DNA of 64,000 nt from Achatina immaculata (GCA_009760885.1 CM019703.1:10790959-10854958), one strand, 5' to 3'. Numbered from the stretch's first letter, positions 23,271 to 35,262 are shown. Notes: generated from the sequence alone by a model not told the origin. Numbers and translations: made by a program.

Positions 23271-23273
23271 AGA
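23226..23273. repeat. (GA)n microsatellite at the 5' end of a LINE J copy
   Basis: About 24 GA-type units, same orientation as the tract on the other side of the LINE. Confidence 0.95.
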
Positions 23274-24324
23274 TCTTCCCATTCGCTTCCATTGTTGATC
23301 AGGCTTTCATCTTCTACTGTCCCTTAAAATGAATTTTAAAGATAGTAGAAAGGAAGTAGCGACACCAGTTAGATAAAAAATCTCTTTAAAACTTTTTCTT
23401 TTTCAACTTTTTGTCCTCGTCCCGTCTTCCGCGGGCAAGCCGTAGTAACATGTGGCATTAAACGTGCTCTCTCGGCACCATAGATTCAACATTCATGTCA
23501 ATGGACGCTGGTAACTTTAAACAATACAAATTGTAAATTCAACATTTCCTTCTAGCCGATGGCACTATGGGAAGACAAAGTGATAAATCTCCCGGAGTCC
23601 AGCTTTTTTTCCCTTTCGTCTCTCTTGGGGAAACACTGCATTGTCTCAAGTTACCTTCCTGGTTTACGGCGCTATGAAACAAGGATGTCGGCAGATGAAT
23701 CATTGACCAAAGGTTTTGTTTTTTTTTTCTCTCTACCTAATGTAATAAGCCACCACGGGTAAACAAAATACTACAAAAAGTATTGTAAAATCAAAACTGA
23801 TTTTGAAATGAAAGTAGTAATTTGATGATTTAATTACGAATAAGAATGGGAAATTATTGATTTTGCAAAACTGAGCCACAAAAGAGCTGCATTATCATTG
23901 GGGGGGGGTGGTGGTGGATATATTCCTGCCATAAAATCACGAAATAAACTTGTTAAAAATGCAGTTGAAGGTGAGAAACTGCGTTAAAAATGTTGATGTA
24001 CGAGCATATATATTTTCTACTTCATTTTAACTCCATATTTTAACAATACGGACATTCTCTCTTGAGAAAATAGACGTGAAATGATGGATGGCCAAGGGTT
24101 TTATGAAGTATTCTTTTATCTTCTGGACTTGTTGTCTTTCTGCTACCGAATGTGCTAGAATCGTGAAAGACCTGTCTTTCTGCTACTGAATGTGCTAGAA
24201 TCTTGAAAGACCTGTCTTTCTGCTACTGAATGAGCTAGAATCTTGAAAGACTTGTCTTTCTCTTTCCATTGCATGCTGCCTTAACTTTCTCTTGCTTTTC
24301 TTGGGGATTCTCTCATGTCTGGGA
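23274..24324. other. No gene recognised; one isolated minisatellite unit
   Basis: A single unit of the 35-bp minisatellite that starts 1.1 kb downstream is at about 23340-23375 (AGATAGTAGAAAGGAAGTAG, then CGACACCAGTTAG). A three-copy ~38-bp repeat with the core GACCTGTCTTTCTGCTAC lies at about 24130-24260. No gene family is recognised. Confidence 0.5.
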
Positions 24325-24327
24325 GTC

Positions 24328-24425
24328 TTTAGTGGCGAAGCGGTTAGTGGACAGGTCTCACGCCATAGTGTGACAGTGTGAGTAGTGTACGCGACTGGAT
24401 TGACGGGAGTACTGATAGAAGAGTG
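24328..24425 (+). mobile_element. SINE family B, copy 2 (tRNA-like head only)
   Basis: An A-box-like TAGTGGCGAAGCGGTTAGTG followed by ACAGGTCTCACGCC, matching the heads at 4281 and (minus) 58160. The B-box is not well kept. Confidence 0.5.
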
Positions 24426-24477
24426 CACGCAAAGCAATGCACAAGAAGTCTCAGTCTAAGCGGAAATCATGAATTGA

Positions 24478-26320
24478 GCACCAGTTTGTTAGATAGTAGA
24501 AAAGGAGCATCGACACCAGTTAGTTAGATAGCAGAAAGGGAGTATCGACACCAGCTAGTTAGATAGTAGAAAGGGAGTATCGATACCAGTTTGTTAGATA
24601 GCAGAAAGGGAGTATCGACACCAGTTTGTTAGATAGTAGAAAGAGAGTATCGACACCAGTTTGTTAGATAGCAGAAAGGGAGTATCGACACCAGCTAGTT
24701 AGATGGTAGAAAGGGAGTATCGACACCAGTTTGTTAGATAGTAGAAAGGGAGTATCGACACCAGTTAGTTAGATAGCAGAAAGGGAGTATCGACACCAGC
24801 TAGTTAGATAGTAGAAAGAGAGTATCGACACCAGCTAGTTAGATAGTAGAAAGGGAGTATCGACACCAGCTAGTTAGATAGTAGAAAGGGAGTAGCGACA
24901 CCAGTTAGTTAGATAGTAGAAAGGGAGTAGCGACACCAGCTAGTTAGATAGTAGAAAGAGAGTAGCGACACCAGTTAGTTAGATAGTAGAAAGGGAGTAT
25001 CGACACCAGTTAGTTAGATAGTAGAAAGGGAGTAGCGACACCAGTTAGTTAGATAGTAGAAAGAGAGTAGCGACCAGTTAGTTAGATAGTAGAAAGAGAG
25101 CATCGACACCAGTTAGTTAGATAGCAGAAAGGGAGTATCGACACCAGCTAGTTAGATAGTAGAAAGGGAGTATCGATACCAGTTTGTTAGATAGCAGAAA
25201 GGGAGTATCGACACCAGTTTGTTAGATAGTAGAAAGAGAGTATCGACACCAGTTTGTTAGATAGCAGAAAGGGAGTATCGACACCAGCTAGTTAGATGGT
25301 AGAAAGGGAGTATCGACACCAGTTTGTTAGATAGTAGAAAGGGAGTATCGACACCAGTTAGTTAGATAGCAGAAAGGAGTATCGACACCAGCTAGTTAGA
25401 TAGTAGAAAGAGAGTATCGACACCAGCTAGTTAGATAGTAGAAAGGGAGTATCGACACCAGCTAGTTAGATAGTAGAAAGGGAGTAGCGACACCAGCTAG
25501 TTAGATAGTAGAAAGGGAGTAGCGACACCAGCTAGTTAGATAGTAGAAAGAGAGTAGCGACATCAGTTAGTTAGATAGTAGAAAGGGAGTATCGACACCA
25601 GTTAGTTAGATAGTAGAAAGGGAGTAGCGACACCAGTTAGTTAGATAGTAGAAAGAGAGTAGCGACCAGTTAGTTAGATAGTAGAAAGAGAGTAGCGACA
25701 CCAGTTAGTTAGATAGTAGAAAGGGAGTATCGACACCAGTTAGTTAGATAGTAGAAAGGGAGTAGCGACACCAGTTAGTTAGATAGTAGAAAGAGAGTAG
25801 CGACCAGTTAGTTAGATAGTAGAAAGAGAGTATCGACACCAGTTAGTTAGATAGTAGAAAGGGAGTATCGACACCAGTTAGTTAGATAGTAGAAAGGGAG
25901 TAGCGACATCAGTTAGTTAGATAGTAGAAAGAGAGTAGCGACACCAGTTAGTTAGATAGTAGAAAGGGAGTAGCGACACCAGTTAGTTAGATAGTAGAAA
26001 GGGATTAGCGACACCAGTTAGTTAGATGGTAGAAAGGGGTCGCGACACCAGTTAGTTAGATAGTAGAAAGGGAGTAGCGACACCAGTTAGACAGTGGAAA
26101 GGGAGTAGCGACACCAGTTAGTTAGACAGTAGAAAGGGAGTATCGACACCAGCTAGTTAGATAGTAGAAAGGGAGTAGCGACACCAGTTAGATAGTGGAG
26201 TAGCGACACCAGCTAATTAGATAGTAGAAAGGGAGTATCGACACCAGCTAGTTAGATAGTAGAAAGGGAGTATCGACACCAGTTAGTTAGACAGTAGAAA
26301 AGGTTTAGCGACAGTGATGA
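24478..26320. repeat. 35-bp minisatellite (~1.85 kb, ~52 copies) with 593-bp higher-order period
   Basis: Unit AGTTAGTTAGATAGTAGAAA followed by GGGAGTAGCGACACC. Point variants (TTTGTT, GCTAGT, AGCAGA, GAGAGT, TATCG) and a few short units are arranged in the same order in two consecutive blocks starting near 24505 and 25098. The first ~17 units were therefore duplicated as a block. Both strands contain stops and no protein is encoded. Confidence 0.97.
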
Positions 26321-27984
26321 AGGTAAACAACATTGTTTCCATGGAGACCTGGAGGTCAGTCAGCAGTAGTTAGTAAGGAGACGTGGTAGTGACAAGAAGT
26401 AGAGGACGGAAGGACGTACGAACCAGGGCGGGAACTTCAACCACTGACAAAAAAGGGAACCATGGACGAACCAGTTCTGTAAACTTTTGATCCAAAATTC
26501 ATGAAATATCGATGAAGATGTCGAAAGAAATAAAAAGGAACTGAACCACGACCATATCGTTGATTCCTTGGTTGGACGCTTTGCACTGCAAGTTATCCCG
26601 CTTTGTTGAGTTCTCTTCATAACGGTTCTTCTTCTCTCCCCTGATGTCACCAAACATCGGCTCGGGTTGTCGGTGATGGTACGATCAAACAAACGGCGGG
26701 GAGCTTGGTTCAACAACGCCACCACAACAAGACAGTTATTGGTCAAGCCATATTTGGAAACTGTTGGTGAAGCTGTGCACCGCCCTCTCACAGTAGTCCA
26801 TCGGTAGTCCTAAACTGGCCGAAGTAAAACGAGTCTGGTGCAATACGGCTTCTAAAGGAAACAAACTGACAAAATATTTCATAACGTACACACACAGATC
26901 CTGCAGGATGACATTCTCTTCCCAGGCAACGCAAGATGACAAATGTCAGCCTTGTTACAACGATCTAAGAATATAGGAGTCCGACGCTTCAGCTGAACAC
27001 TCGATGATGTTTAATCTGCAGAAAATGATGACGAAAAAAAAAACACTACCACGTGGTCGAGCAGGATCTCCACAGATTCGGCATGAATCTGTCATGAATC
27101 TGCCATGAATCTGTCATGAATCTGAAACTGTCAGCACAGTTCCGGGCAGCTAAACAGTGAGAAAATAATAGCTGCCAACACACGAACTTAATATTAAAAC
27201 AACCGTAACTTGCTTTCTACAGTCAGGCTATCTGGGGTACATCCTTAAATGACAACACGAGAACAGAACCTAAAACTCTAGGAGACTCGGGGCTAGACTG
27301 TCCGCTCCCCTGGGTCTTTTTTTTTCCCCTACCAGTCACTCAAATTCACTAGGAGCACGTGAAGAACCAAATATATTCATTAAATGAAGGCCAGAATCAT
27401 ACGAACGATTACAAGAACAACAAAACCTCCCACGTAACAGTTGGCAACACGTAGGGACACTAACTTAAATCAGTTATTCTCATCTTATTATCTTTCATAG
27501 CAAATGCTCCTATTAGTCAATCCAGGTGTAGAAACTGGTAATATGGGTTCTTCGGGCACTGAGGAAGATAAGGTGACCAGTCATGTACTTTGTTGTGACA
27601 ATAAGCCAAGGAAAATACTGTCACTTACACCATGTTCTGTATATATCTCTGTGGTATAGAAGGGTCAACGGGAAGTATAGGCGCTTTGTGGCACACGAAA
27701 GATCAAATAAAGCTAAAACCATATTACATAAACCTGAGAAACACCTTTCATTTATCTACTTTACTTTCAGATTTTGGTGTACACAGATCCGACTGCTTTA
27801 TAGCAGTATAGGCTAGGGGTTATAACCAGGATTGGCATTTAGGAAATAGTTAATACAGTGAGTACCCTTGTTTGAGAGGTAGGTTGGTTGAGACCATTGA
27901 GCGGGGGTCTTGGGAAAAGCGTGCAGCATGGAGGAAACTGAGTGGGTAGGGATAGTATAAAAACTACTCACGATTTAGTAAAAG
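26321..27984. other. No gene recognised; possible unique sequence
   Basis: One of the least repeat-like stretches. A 143-codon minus-strand frame (26360-26791) starts MRGRCTASPTVSKYG and includes a hydrophobic SSFLFLSTSSSIF run but no known domain. A short four-copy CATGAATCTGT repeat lies at 27082-27124. This region or the next could hold an unrecognised exon, but I cannot support one. Confidence 0.4.
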
Positions 27985-28112
27985 GGAGAGCCTTACTTGT
28001 TTTGTGTAGCAAGAGCCTTACTTGTTTGTGTGTAGGAGAGCCTTACTTGTTTGTTGTAGCAAGAGCCTTACTTGTTTGTGTGTAGGATGAACCTTACTAG
28101 TTTTAATGTAGA
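27985..28112. repeat. ~27-bp tandem repeat, ~5 copies
   Basis: Unit AGAGCCTTACTTGTTTGTG followed by TGTAGGA or TAGCA. Confidence 0.9.
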
Positions 28113-28762
28113 TGGAATCTCGTTTAGGAAGAGTTTCTTTTGTTAAGGGCAGGTTTTATGTAGTTGAGATGGAAGAATTAGGTTTTCTTGTGATGGCTGA
28201 GGTTTTTGGTGGAACGTTGTAAGTATGGTTTTATTTGTATAAGGTCATTTGTAAGGTTTTCGCCCATATGGCGTAGAGTTCTCTCACGCCGGGCATTTGT
28301 TACTGTGAATTTTGTTCAGCCTGATGGCTACATCATGATTTCACCCCTCATTTTGTCCATTAATAAATGTGTGTTGTCTGATGATAAACTACACCAATTG
28401 GCTTTGTTGGAATTCTCATTGTTGACCAGTTTGTTTTGGTTGGAAGACTGCCAAGTTATGTTTAAGTTGTTGTATCTGTATTATTCTGTGGAGTTGGAAG
28501 CCTGGATATCTTGTTGTATTTTCTCAGTGTATAATATAGAAAATTAGGTGGTTTTAGAACACAAACAACAAGAAGAAATTTATAAGTTGAAACTGTACTC
28601 CACAATAAGATTTAATCAAACCATTAGTCATACCATTTCAGTGGTCCCCTTTGAATAGAGAAATAGTAAATTCTGTTATAGCTTTGAACGGAGAGTTATA
28701 GAAACTTATAGAAAAATGAAACAGGGGGGAAATTCTCATTAATTTACTACAAGGACTCTCAG
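28113..28762. other. No gene recognised; 113-codon open frame
   Basis: The plus-strand frame 28206-28547 begins MVERCKYGFICIRSFVRF and contains hydrophobic LLTSLFWL and LLYLYYSV stretches. It has no known domain and no homologous copy in the window. It could be chance or part of an unclassified repeat. Confidence 0.3.
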
Positions 28763-29990
28763 TCTCCCTCACACCTGTTTTATCATTTGTCTGAATGTCA
28801 TTCTCTATTCCCCCTCCACACACCTGTTTTATCATTTGTCTGAATGTCATTCTCTATTCCCCCTCCACACACCTGTTTTATCTTTTGTCTGAATGTCATT
28901 CTCTATTCCCCCTCCACACACCTGTTTTATCTTTTGTCTGAATGTCATTCTCTATTCCCCCTCCACACACCTGTTTTATCTTTTGTCTGAATGTCATTCT
29001 CTATTCCCCCTCCACACATGTGTTTTATCTTATGACAGAATGTCACTCTTTATCCCCCCTCAACACATTTGTTTTATCTTATTTCAGAATGTCATTCTCT
29101 ATTCCCCCACCACACACCTGTTTTATGTTATGTCAGAATGTCACTCTTTATCCCCCACCACACACCTGTTTTATCTTATGTCAGAATGTCATTCTTTATC
29201 CCCCCTCCACACACCTGTTTTATCTTATGTCAGAATGTCACTCTTTATCCCCCTCCTCACACCTATTTATGTCAGAATGTCACTCTATATCCCCCCTCCA
29301 CACACCTGTTTCATCTTAAATTAGAATGTCACTCGCTATCCCCCCTCCATACACTTGTTTCACCTTAAATTTGACTGTCACTTTCTATCCCCACTGCACA
29401 CACCTGTTTCATCTTATATTAGAATGTCACTCTCTATCACCACTCCACACACTTGTTTCATCTTAAATTAGAATGTCATTCTCTATCACCACTCCACACA
29501 CTTGTTTCATCTTAAATTAGAATGTCATTCTCTATCACCACTCCACACACCTGTTTCATCTTATATTAGAATGTCACTCTCTATCACCACTCCACACACT
29601 TGTTTCATCTTAAATTAGAATGTCATTCTCTATCACCACTCCACACACTTGTTTCATCTTAAATTAGAATGTCATTCTCTATCACCACTCCACACACCTG
29701 TTTCATCTTAAATTAGAATGTCACTCTCTATCACCACTCCACACACCTGTTTCATCTTATATTAGAATGTCACTCTCTATCACCACTCCACACACCTGTT
29801 TCATCTTAAATTAGAATGTCACTCTCTATCACCACTCCACACACCTGTTTCATCTTAAATTAGAATGTCATTCTCTATCCCCACTCCACACACCTGTTTC
29901 ATCTTAAATTAGAATGTCATTCTCTATCCCCACTCCACACACCTGTTTCATCTTAAATTAGAATGTCACTCTCTATCCCCCTCCTCACAC
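28763..29990. repeat. 49-bp minisatellite (~25 copies)
   Basis: Unit AATGTCATTCTCTATCACCA followed by CTCCACACACCTGTTTCATC and TTAAATTAG. The left third carries a TTTTATCTTTTGTCTG form and the rest a TTTCATCTTAAATTAG form. 49 is not a multiple of three, so the same sequence is read successively in three frames; the frames of 99-143 codons here are not genes. Confidence 0.97.
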
Positions 29991-30029
29991 CCACTTAACC
30001 ACTCTGTTCAGGATGGTATAGCTCAAAAT

Positions 30030-30340
30030 ATACGTTCTAAATAATATGTGCGTATACTATTTCACGAGTTACAGTCAATCTTTGGCACACTACTTGGTAC
30101 TACTACTCTATGTACATGTGCCCAGGGGCCCCAAACAGTGGAACACATCCTCCGAAACTGCACCAACTATGAGACACTGAGAAGAAATTACTGGATCAGT
30201 GAAATCACCAAAAAAAAAAACAAAACGATACGCTCAATGGCTGCATACATGAGTTACAAAAACCAGTGAAATGTATCCAAGAGACAGGACTGCAGATATA
30301 GACAGAAATTGCGTAAGAAGAAGAAGAAGAAGAATCTGTG
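30030..30340 (+). pseudogene. LINE C-terminal fragment with Cys/His motif, (AAG)n tail
   Basis: Encodes TTTLCTCAQGPQTVEHILRN, then CTNYETLRRNYW (about 30090-30200). This is the C.C...P.T.EHIL..C pattern that closes the ORF2 of several LINE groups, lying after the reverse transcriptase and RNase H regions. It stops at 30267. A short (GAA)n run at 30317-30335 is probably its 3' tail. 5'-truncated; no RT motifs are present. Confidence 0.7.
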
Positions 30341-31550
30341 GTACCAGTTCACTCCCCACCAGGGCTAAAATTCTCGGAGGAAGGGGGGAGTAATTCCCCA
30401 CTTCTTTAGAGTCCCTGATTTGTTTCATTTAGAAGCTTTATAAGAGTCTTTCCTCCTCCCTCCCCCCCCCCCCCCACGTATCCTTTGAATCATCATTTAA
30501 AAAACAGTGCAGGGTTAAACGTAGCTAGTAATCACGTGGCATCCAGGTGCCTGTCGCGTAGATGATGGCAGCAATGATTACGGATCTTGAGAGTCTCTTT
30601 CTGGGGACTTTTCTATGGCATCATGAAGCCATGTTCTGGCTGCCAGAGAAGTTTGCCCGCAGACGGATATAAACATAGCAGGATAATTATATCTTCAGTC
30701 ATGGTAGAATCTTACTTTGGTTCAAACTGGCCCAATGCCTTGTTTGATTCTTAAGAACTGAACCTGTTATTACTATCATTTATTACAAGGCCTATATTTA
30801 TGGATTAAGGGTGAGTTATACGCTCTACAGTGGCTGCAAGTTTTGCAATGTTTCTGTGGCAGTAATCAGAGTGTTAAATAAAGCACGTTTATATCAGGGC
30901 TTCTCATATGGGAATGTAGAGCCTCACAATGGACTGGGTAAAATTCCTGGGACAGCAGTCGCTAACAGACAACAAAAGACAGAACAGCTGGTGGTTGTGG
31001 TGATGGTACAGAAAATGTTAACGACATTTCAAGAATAGGAAACGGTTGAGAAAGTCTTTTGTTCATAATGACGACAGAAATCATGAAATAGAAAAATTCA
31101 CTCAGAAAAATGAGGGAAAAAAAGAGAGAAAGAAACCTGACTGTCGGAGGTTCTCAGAGCATAAAGGTCGGCATTTTGCAATACTTTTGTGTTATTAAGC
31201 GTGTGTGTGTTTACTATCAGCTAATTTCACAGTTTCCTTTATTTTGCATGTATTGTTTGTTGTTTTGAGAATTCTGTTGCCCGTGACAAAGACATTTTGA
31301 TGAAATATTGGGTTCCTATTGTTTCGTTTTTTAAAATTCATTTTTACTTGTTCATCTTAAAATATTAAATCTGCCTTTTCTGTTCCCTATCCTTTTTCTT
31401 TCTGTTATTTTTTAAAGCTGAAATATAACCCCCACAGCTCCACTCTACTACTACAACTCCACTCTACTACCACAACTCTACTATTACAAATTATGCCCAT
31501 ATTATCATCATACCTATACAACTGCAGGGTCTAAGATATCTCATCCCATC

Positions 31551-31552
<2 letters not shown>
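30341..31552. other. No gene recognised
   Basis: Contains a C run at about 30460-30474. No domain or repeat family is recognised. Confidence 0.45.

Positions 31553-31589
<37 letters not shown>
31553..31589. repeat. (CT)n microsatellite
   Basis: About 18 CT units. Confidence 0.95.
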
Positions 31590-31592
<3 letters not shown>

Positions 31593-32555
31593 ACTTTATT
31601 CTTAATATTAACTCGCCTTCAAGTTATTAAGCAACTATTTTTTGAAAAGACTAGATTGGTCCCATGTACACATGATTAGCCTTCACCAGAAGAGAAATCT
31701 GTGTACAGTTCAAGACCCTTCGAGAGCCCCATCACACACTCAGCTCGACAAGTTGCGGGAGTGCAGTAGCACATAAGTTTCTATAGACCAGCATCTTCAG
31801 GGGAAAGATATTGGTTCTATCCAGGAGACTCAAGCAGAAAAGATGACTGTGAAATTTTTCGGTTAATTCAAGCAGAAAAGATGGCTATGAAGTTATTCAT
31901 TTAATTCAAGCTGAAAAGATGACTATGAAGTTATGAAGCTAAACTAAATCAGTGTTTCCCAGCCGTGTTCGGTCTGACGTCCGCTTTTCTCCCAGTCCAC
32001 ATCCTCAGTGTCCCCCCCTCCCTTTTCTACTACTCGTACAATGACCTGTCAAACTAGGATATGCGTTACACAACTAAATACTTCAGCAAACCAGTTTATT
32101 TAACAACATGAAGCAGTACATTTATAACCCACCTACTACATTATTTTCTCAACTTTTAATGTGATGGGTGAGTTTCATGTAGGGACACAAGTTTCTCGAT
32201 ATCAGGTTAAAAAGTGATAAGAGGGGAGGTACTACTGCCCCCCCCCCCCCGTCTGCTGTTTCGTTTCCCCTGAACGCACCTTCGACTCCCCCCCTCCCCT
32301 CCCCTCCCCACCACCTCCCTTTTCTTCCACTGCCTCCCTAGTGATCCTTTTTCTTTCACCGCTCCCTGGTAATTTCCAACGTCCACAGAGGGGAGTTTCG
32401 CATGTTTTGGCTGAATTAAATGAATCTATTAAGCTCTTGTTTCATAAACTGCCTCCGATAAAAAAGGAGAGTATCTCTCTGCAGGCGATGCACCCACACC
32501 AGGACATAGTTTTGTAGACTGAAAACTACTAGATTAAGTGGAACGTGGTTACTGA
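31590..32555. other. No gene recognised; repeated AAGCAGAAAAGATG motif
   Basis: Three spaced copies of CAAGCAGAAAAGATG-like sequence at about 31830-31925 (35-55 bp apart), and C runs at about 32240-32250. CAGTGTTTCCCAGCC at 31953 resembles a hAT terminus, but no partner end was found. Confidence 0.4.
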
Positions 32556-32559
32556 GACG

Positions 32560-33520
32560 AAACGTCGCCCGATGTCGGTAGGTCTAGATATAACGTCGCC
32601 TCATGTCTGTAGGTCTAGATATAACGTCGCCTAATGTATGTATGTCTAGATATAACGTCGCCTAATGTCTGTAGGTCTAGATATAACGTCGCCTAATGTC
32701 TGTAGGTCTAGATATAACGTCGCCTAATGTCTGTAGGTCTAGATATAACGTCGCCTAATGTCTGTAGGTCTAGATATAACGTCGCCTAATGTATGTATGT
32801 CTAGATATAACGTCGCCTAATGTCTGTAGGTCTAGATATAACGTCGCCTAATGTCTGTAGGTCTAGATATAACGTCGCCTAATGTCTGTAGGTCTAGATA
32901 TAACGTCGCCTAATTTATGTATGTCTAGATATAACGTCGCCTAATGTCTGTAGGTCTAGATATAACGTCGCCTAATGTCTGTAGGTCTAGATATAACGTC
33001 GCCTAATGTCTGTAGGTCTAGATATAACGTCGCCTAATGTCTGTAGGTCTAGATATAACGTCGCCTAATGTCTGTATGTCTAGATATAACGTCGCCTAAT
33101 GTCTGTAGGTCTAGATATAACGTCGCCTAATGTCTGTAGGTCTAGTTATAACGTCGCCTAATTTATGTATGTCTAGATATAACGTCGCCTAATGTCTGTA
33201 GGTCTAGATATAACGTCGCCTAATGTCTGTAGGTCTAGATATAACGTCGCCTAATGTATGTATGTCTAGATATAACGTCGCCTAATGTATGTATGTCTAG
33301 ATATAACGTCGCCTAATGTCTGTATGTCTAGATATAACGTCGCCTAATATCTGTATGTCTAGATATAACGTCGCCTAATGTCTGTAGGTCTAGATATAAC
33401 GTCGCCTACTGTCTGTAAGTCTAGATATAACGTCGCCTAATGTCTGTAAGTCTAGATATAACGTCGCCTCATGTCCGTATGTCTAGATATAACGTCGCCT
33501 CATGTCTAAGGTCTAGGTGT
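32560..33520. repeat. 31-bp minisatellite (~31 copies)
   Basis: Unit TCTAGATATAACGTCGCCTA followed by ATGTCTGTAGG. The TCTAGATATAACGTCGCC part is almost invariant, while the rest varies (GTATGTATG, TTTATGTATG, CTCATGTC). Confidence 0.97.
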
Positions 33521-33739
33521 AAAAGATACAAACCCAGAAGAGAGGTTTCGAAGACAGAAACGCTGTAGAACAGCTACCAGCGTACACTCCTCCCCCCCCC
33601 CCCCCCACTTCAGAACGGGTGTCGCAGGCAGCACAGATATTCCAAACTCCAGCGAAAATTTACATTGTAGATTTTCTAGAAATTTCACAGTACAGCGGCT
33701 ATCTGGACGCTTATCTTAGTGTTTCCAAACAAGTCACAT

Positions 33740-34088
33740 GTTTTCTCTCTCTCTCTCTCTTTTTCTCTCTCTCTTTCTCTCTCTCTCTCTTTCGCTCTCT
33801 CTCCTCTCTCTTTCTCTCTCTCCTCTCTCTCTCTCCTCTCTCTCCTCTCTTTCTCTCTTTCATCTCACTCTCCTCTCCTCTCTTCTCTCTCTCTTTCTTC
33901 TCTCTCTCTTTCTCTCTCTTTTTCTCTCCTCTCACTCTCTCTGCTTTCCCCTCCTGTCTCTCTCTTCTCTCTCTCCTCTCACTCTCTCTCCTCTCTCTTC
34001 TCTCTCCTCTCCTGTCTCTCTCTCCTCTCACTCTCCTATCCCCTCTCCTTTCCTGTCTCTCTTTTCTCTCTCTCCTCTCACTTTCTCC
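33740..34088. repeat. CT-rich imperfect repeat (~350 bp)
   Basis: CT dinucleotides with frequent CTCC and CTTT interruptions, resembling the reverse complement of the tract at 17268-17771. All long open frames here are artefacts. Confidence 0.95.
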
Positions 34089-34596
34089 ATTTTTGAATTT
34101 TCCATTTTGTCTAAATTCTGTGTCCTCGTCACAGAATATTAAGTCTAAAAAACTGTAGCATGCGATTTAGCTATTTGGCACTAGCTGCAGAAGAAGAAGG
34201 ATCTTTCCTGGCAACGGTTCTGCATTTTGGAATCTCCTTTTATTTTTTGACACAGGGATAATGTCTCAAAGTTTATGGATTTAGTTCGACTTGCGGAATT
34301 TCGTTTACCGCTGAATGTCTTCAGAGCGACTGCAGTTCTTTTTCTTTTGATTATTAATGTTTTATACCTGTCGTTGTCCGTTTCTATATTAACCGAAAAA
34401 CAAACTATAAGACCACACCAAGTCTAATTTTTATTGTACTTCGTACTTCGTAATGTTATTCATTAATTATCTCTCAACTTTTAGTTGATTTAGTGTTTCT
34501 TTATTTTATAAGTAGAAACAGCGGCATACTGAAGTAAAGAAGAGATTGCCTCAGAATATGGCATTCTGAATAGCACAGCCAGAAGTCACTTACATC

Positions 34597-35139
34597 GCAT
34601 ATATAGGTATGCTTCTTCTTCAGATTTCTGAGCCATTTAGGCTAACTGCTGCAGATAAAGTTCGCCTCCAACCCGCACTATTCATAATCTTCTCTCTCCA
34701 GTTGGTGACACCAACTTTTGTATCCTCTTGTATGTTGTCGTTCCATCTCTGCCTTGGTCTACCCCTTGGTCTTGATTCCCTCAGCTCTTTTGCATATATA
34801 ATCTTCGTTTGTCAGTTCCCTTCCATTATTTCTACATGGCCCAACCAGCGTAGTCTGTTCACTTTCAAGACATTTATAATTCGTTAGGATTTAAATAAGC
34901 TGTTCAGTTCAGTGTTCTTTCTAGCTCTCCATTCTTCACTGCTGGTATCCTTTATGGGCCAAAAGATTCTTCTTATGATCTTGTTCTCAAAGATCTGCAA
35001 TTGTTGTTCATCTTTCTTTGTTGTACTCCACGTTTCTGATCCATACATGACGGTTGGTCTTATTATAGTTATGCAGATTGTTAATTTGGTGCTTTGGGAC
35101 AGGAATTTGGATTTTAACAGGTTTTGGTAGAGTTTTTCG
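34597..35139 (-). pseudogene. RTE-type LINE D, 3' fragment
   Basis: The minus strand encodes the reverse-transcriptase C-terminal region. It reads KLTICITIIRPTVMYGSETW (about 35030-35090), QIFENKIIRRIFWPIKDT, VNRLRWLGHVEIMEGN (about 34830), RPRGRPRQRWNDNIQED and GWRRTLSAAVSLNGSEI before a stop near 34620. A GAAGAAGAAG tail follows. Two internal stops (TAA after SLFKS, TGA after EGN) lie in one otherwise continuous frame. At its 5' end it meets a LINE A fragment running the other way. Confidence 0.85.
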
Positions 35140-35262
35140 TTGATGATCTGCAAATGGATGGATCAGCAGCTGGCCATCTTGCTCACAACCGAGAGGCCTA
35201 CAGGAGTGCTGTTAGGGAGGCAAATTTCCGCAAGGGACATGCAAATGAATGAAGGAATGAAT
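35139..35262 (+). mobile_element. RTE-type LINE A, 3' tail fragment
   Basis: Encodes DDLQMDGSAAGHLAHNREAY, then RSAVREANFRKGHANE, with an ATGAATGAAGGAATGAATG tail. Joined head-to-head at about 35139 to the minus-strand LINE D fragment. Confidence 0.85.

Noticed and set aside
24478..26320. CRISPR array
   Set aside because: Units are contiguous 35-bp tandem repeats without unique spacers, in a eukaryotic genome with LINEs and SINEs.
26360..26791. Host gene exon on the minus strand
   Set aside because: No recognisable domain, splice context or conservation evidence; left as unassigned.
31953..32360. Further hAT MITE beginning CAGTGTTTCCCAGCC
   Set aside because: No inverted partner end or 8-bp duplication could be found.
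32560..33520. CRISPR-like array of 31-bp repeats
   Set aside because: No spacers; the repeat is continuous.
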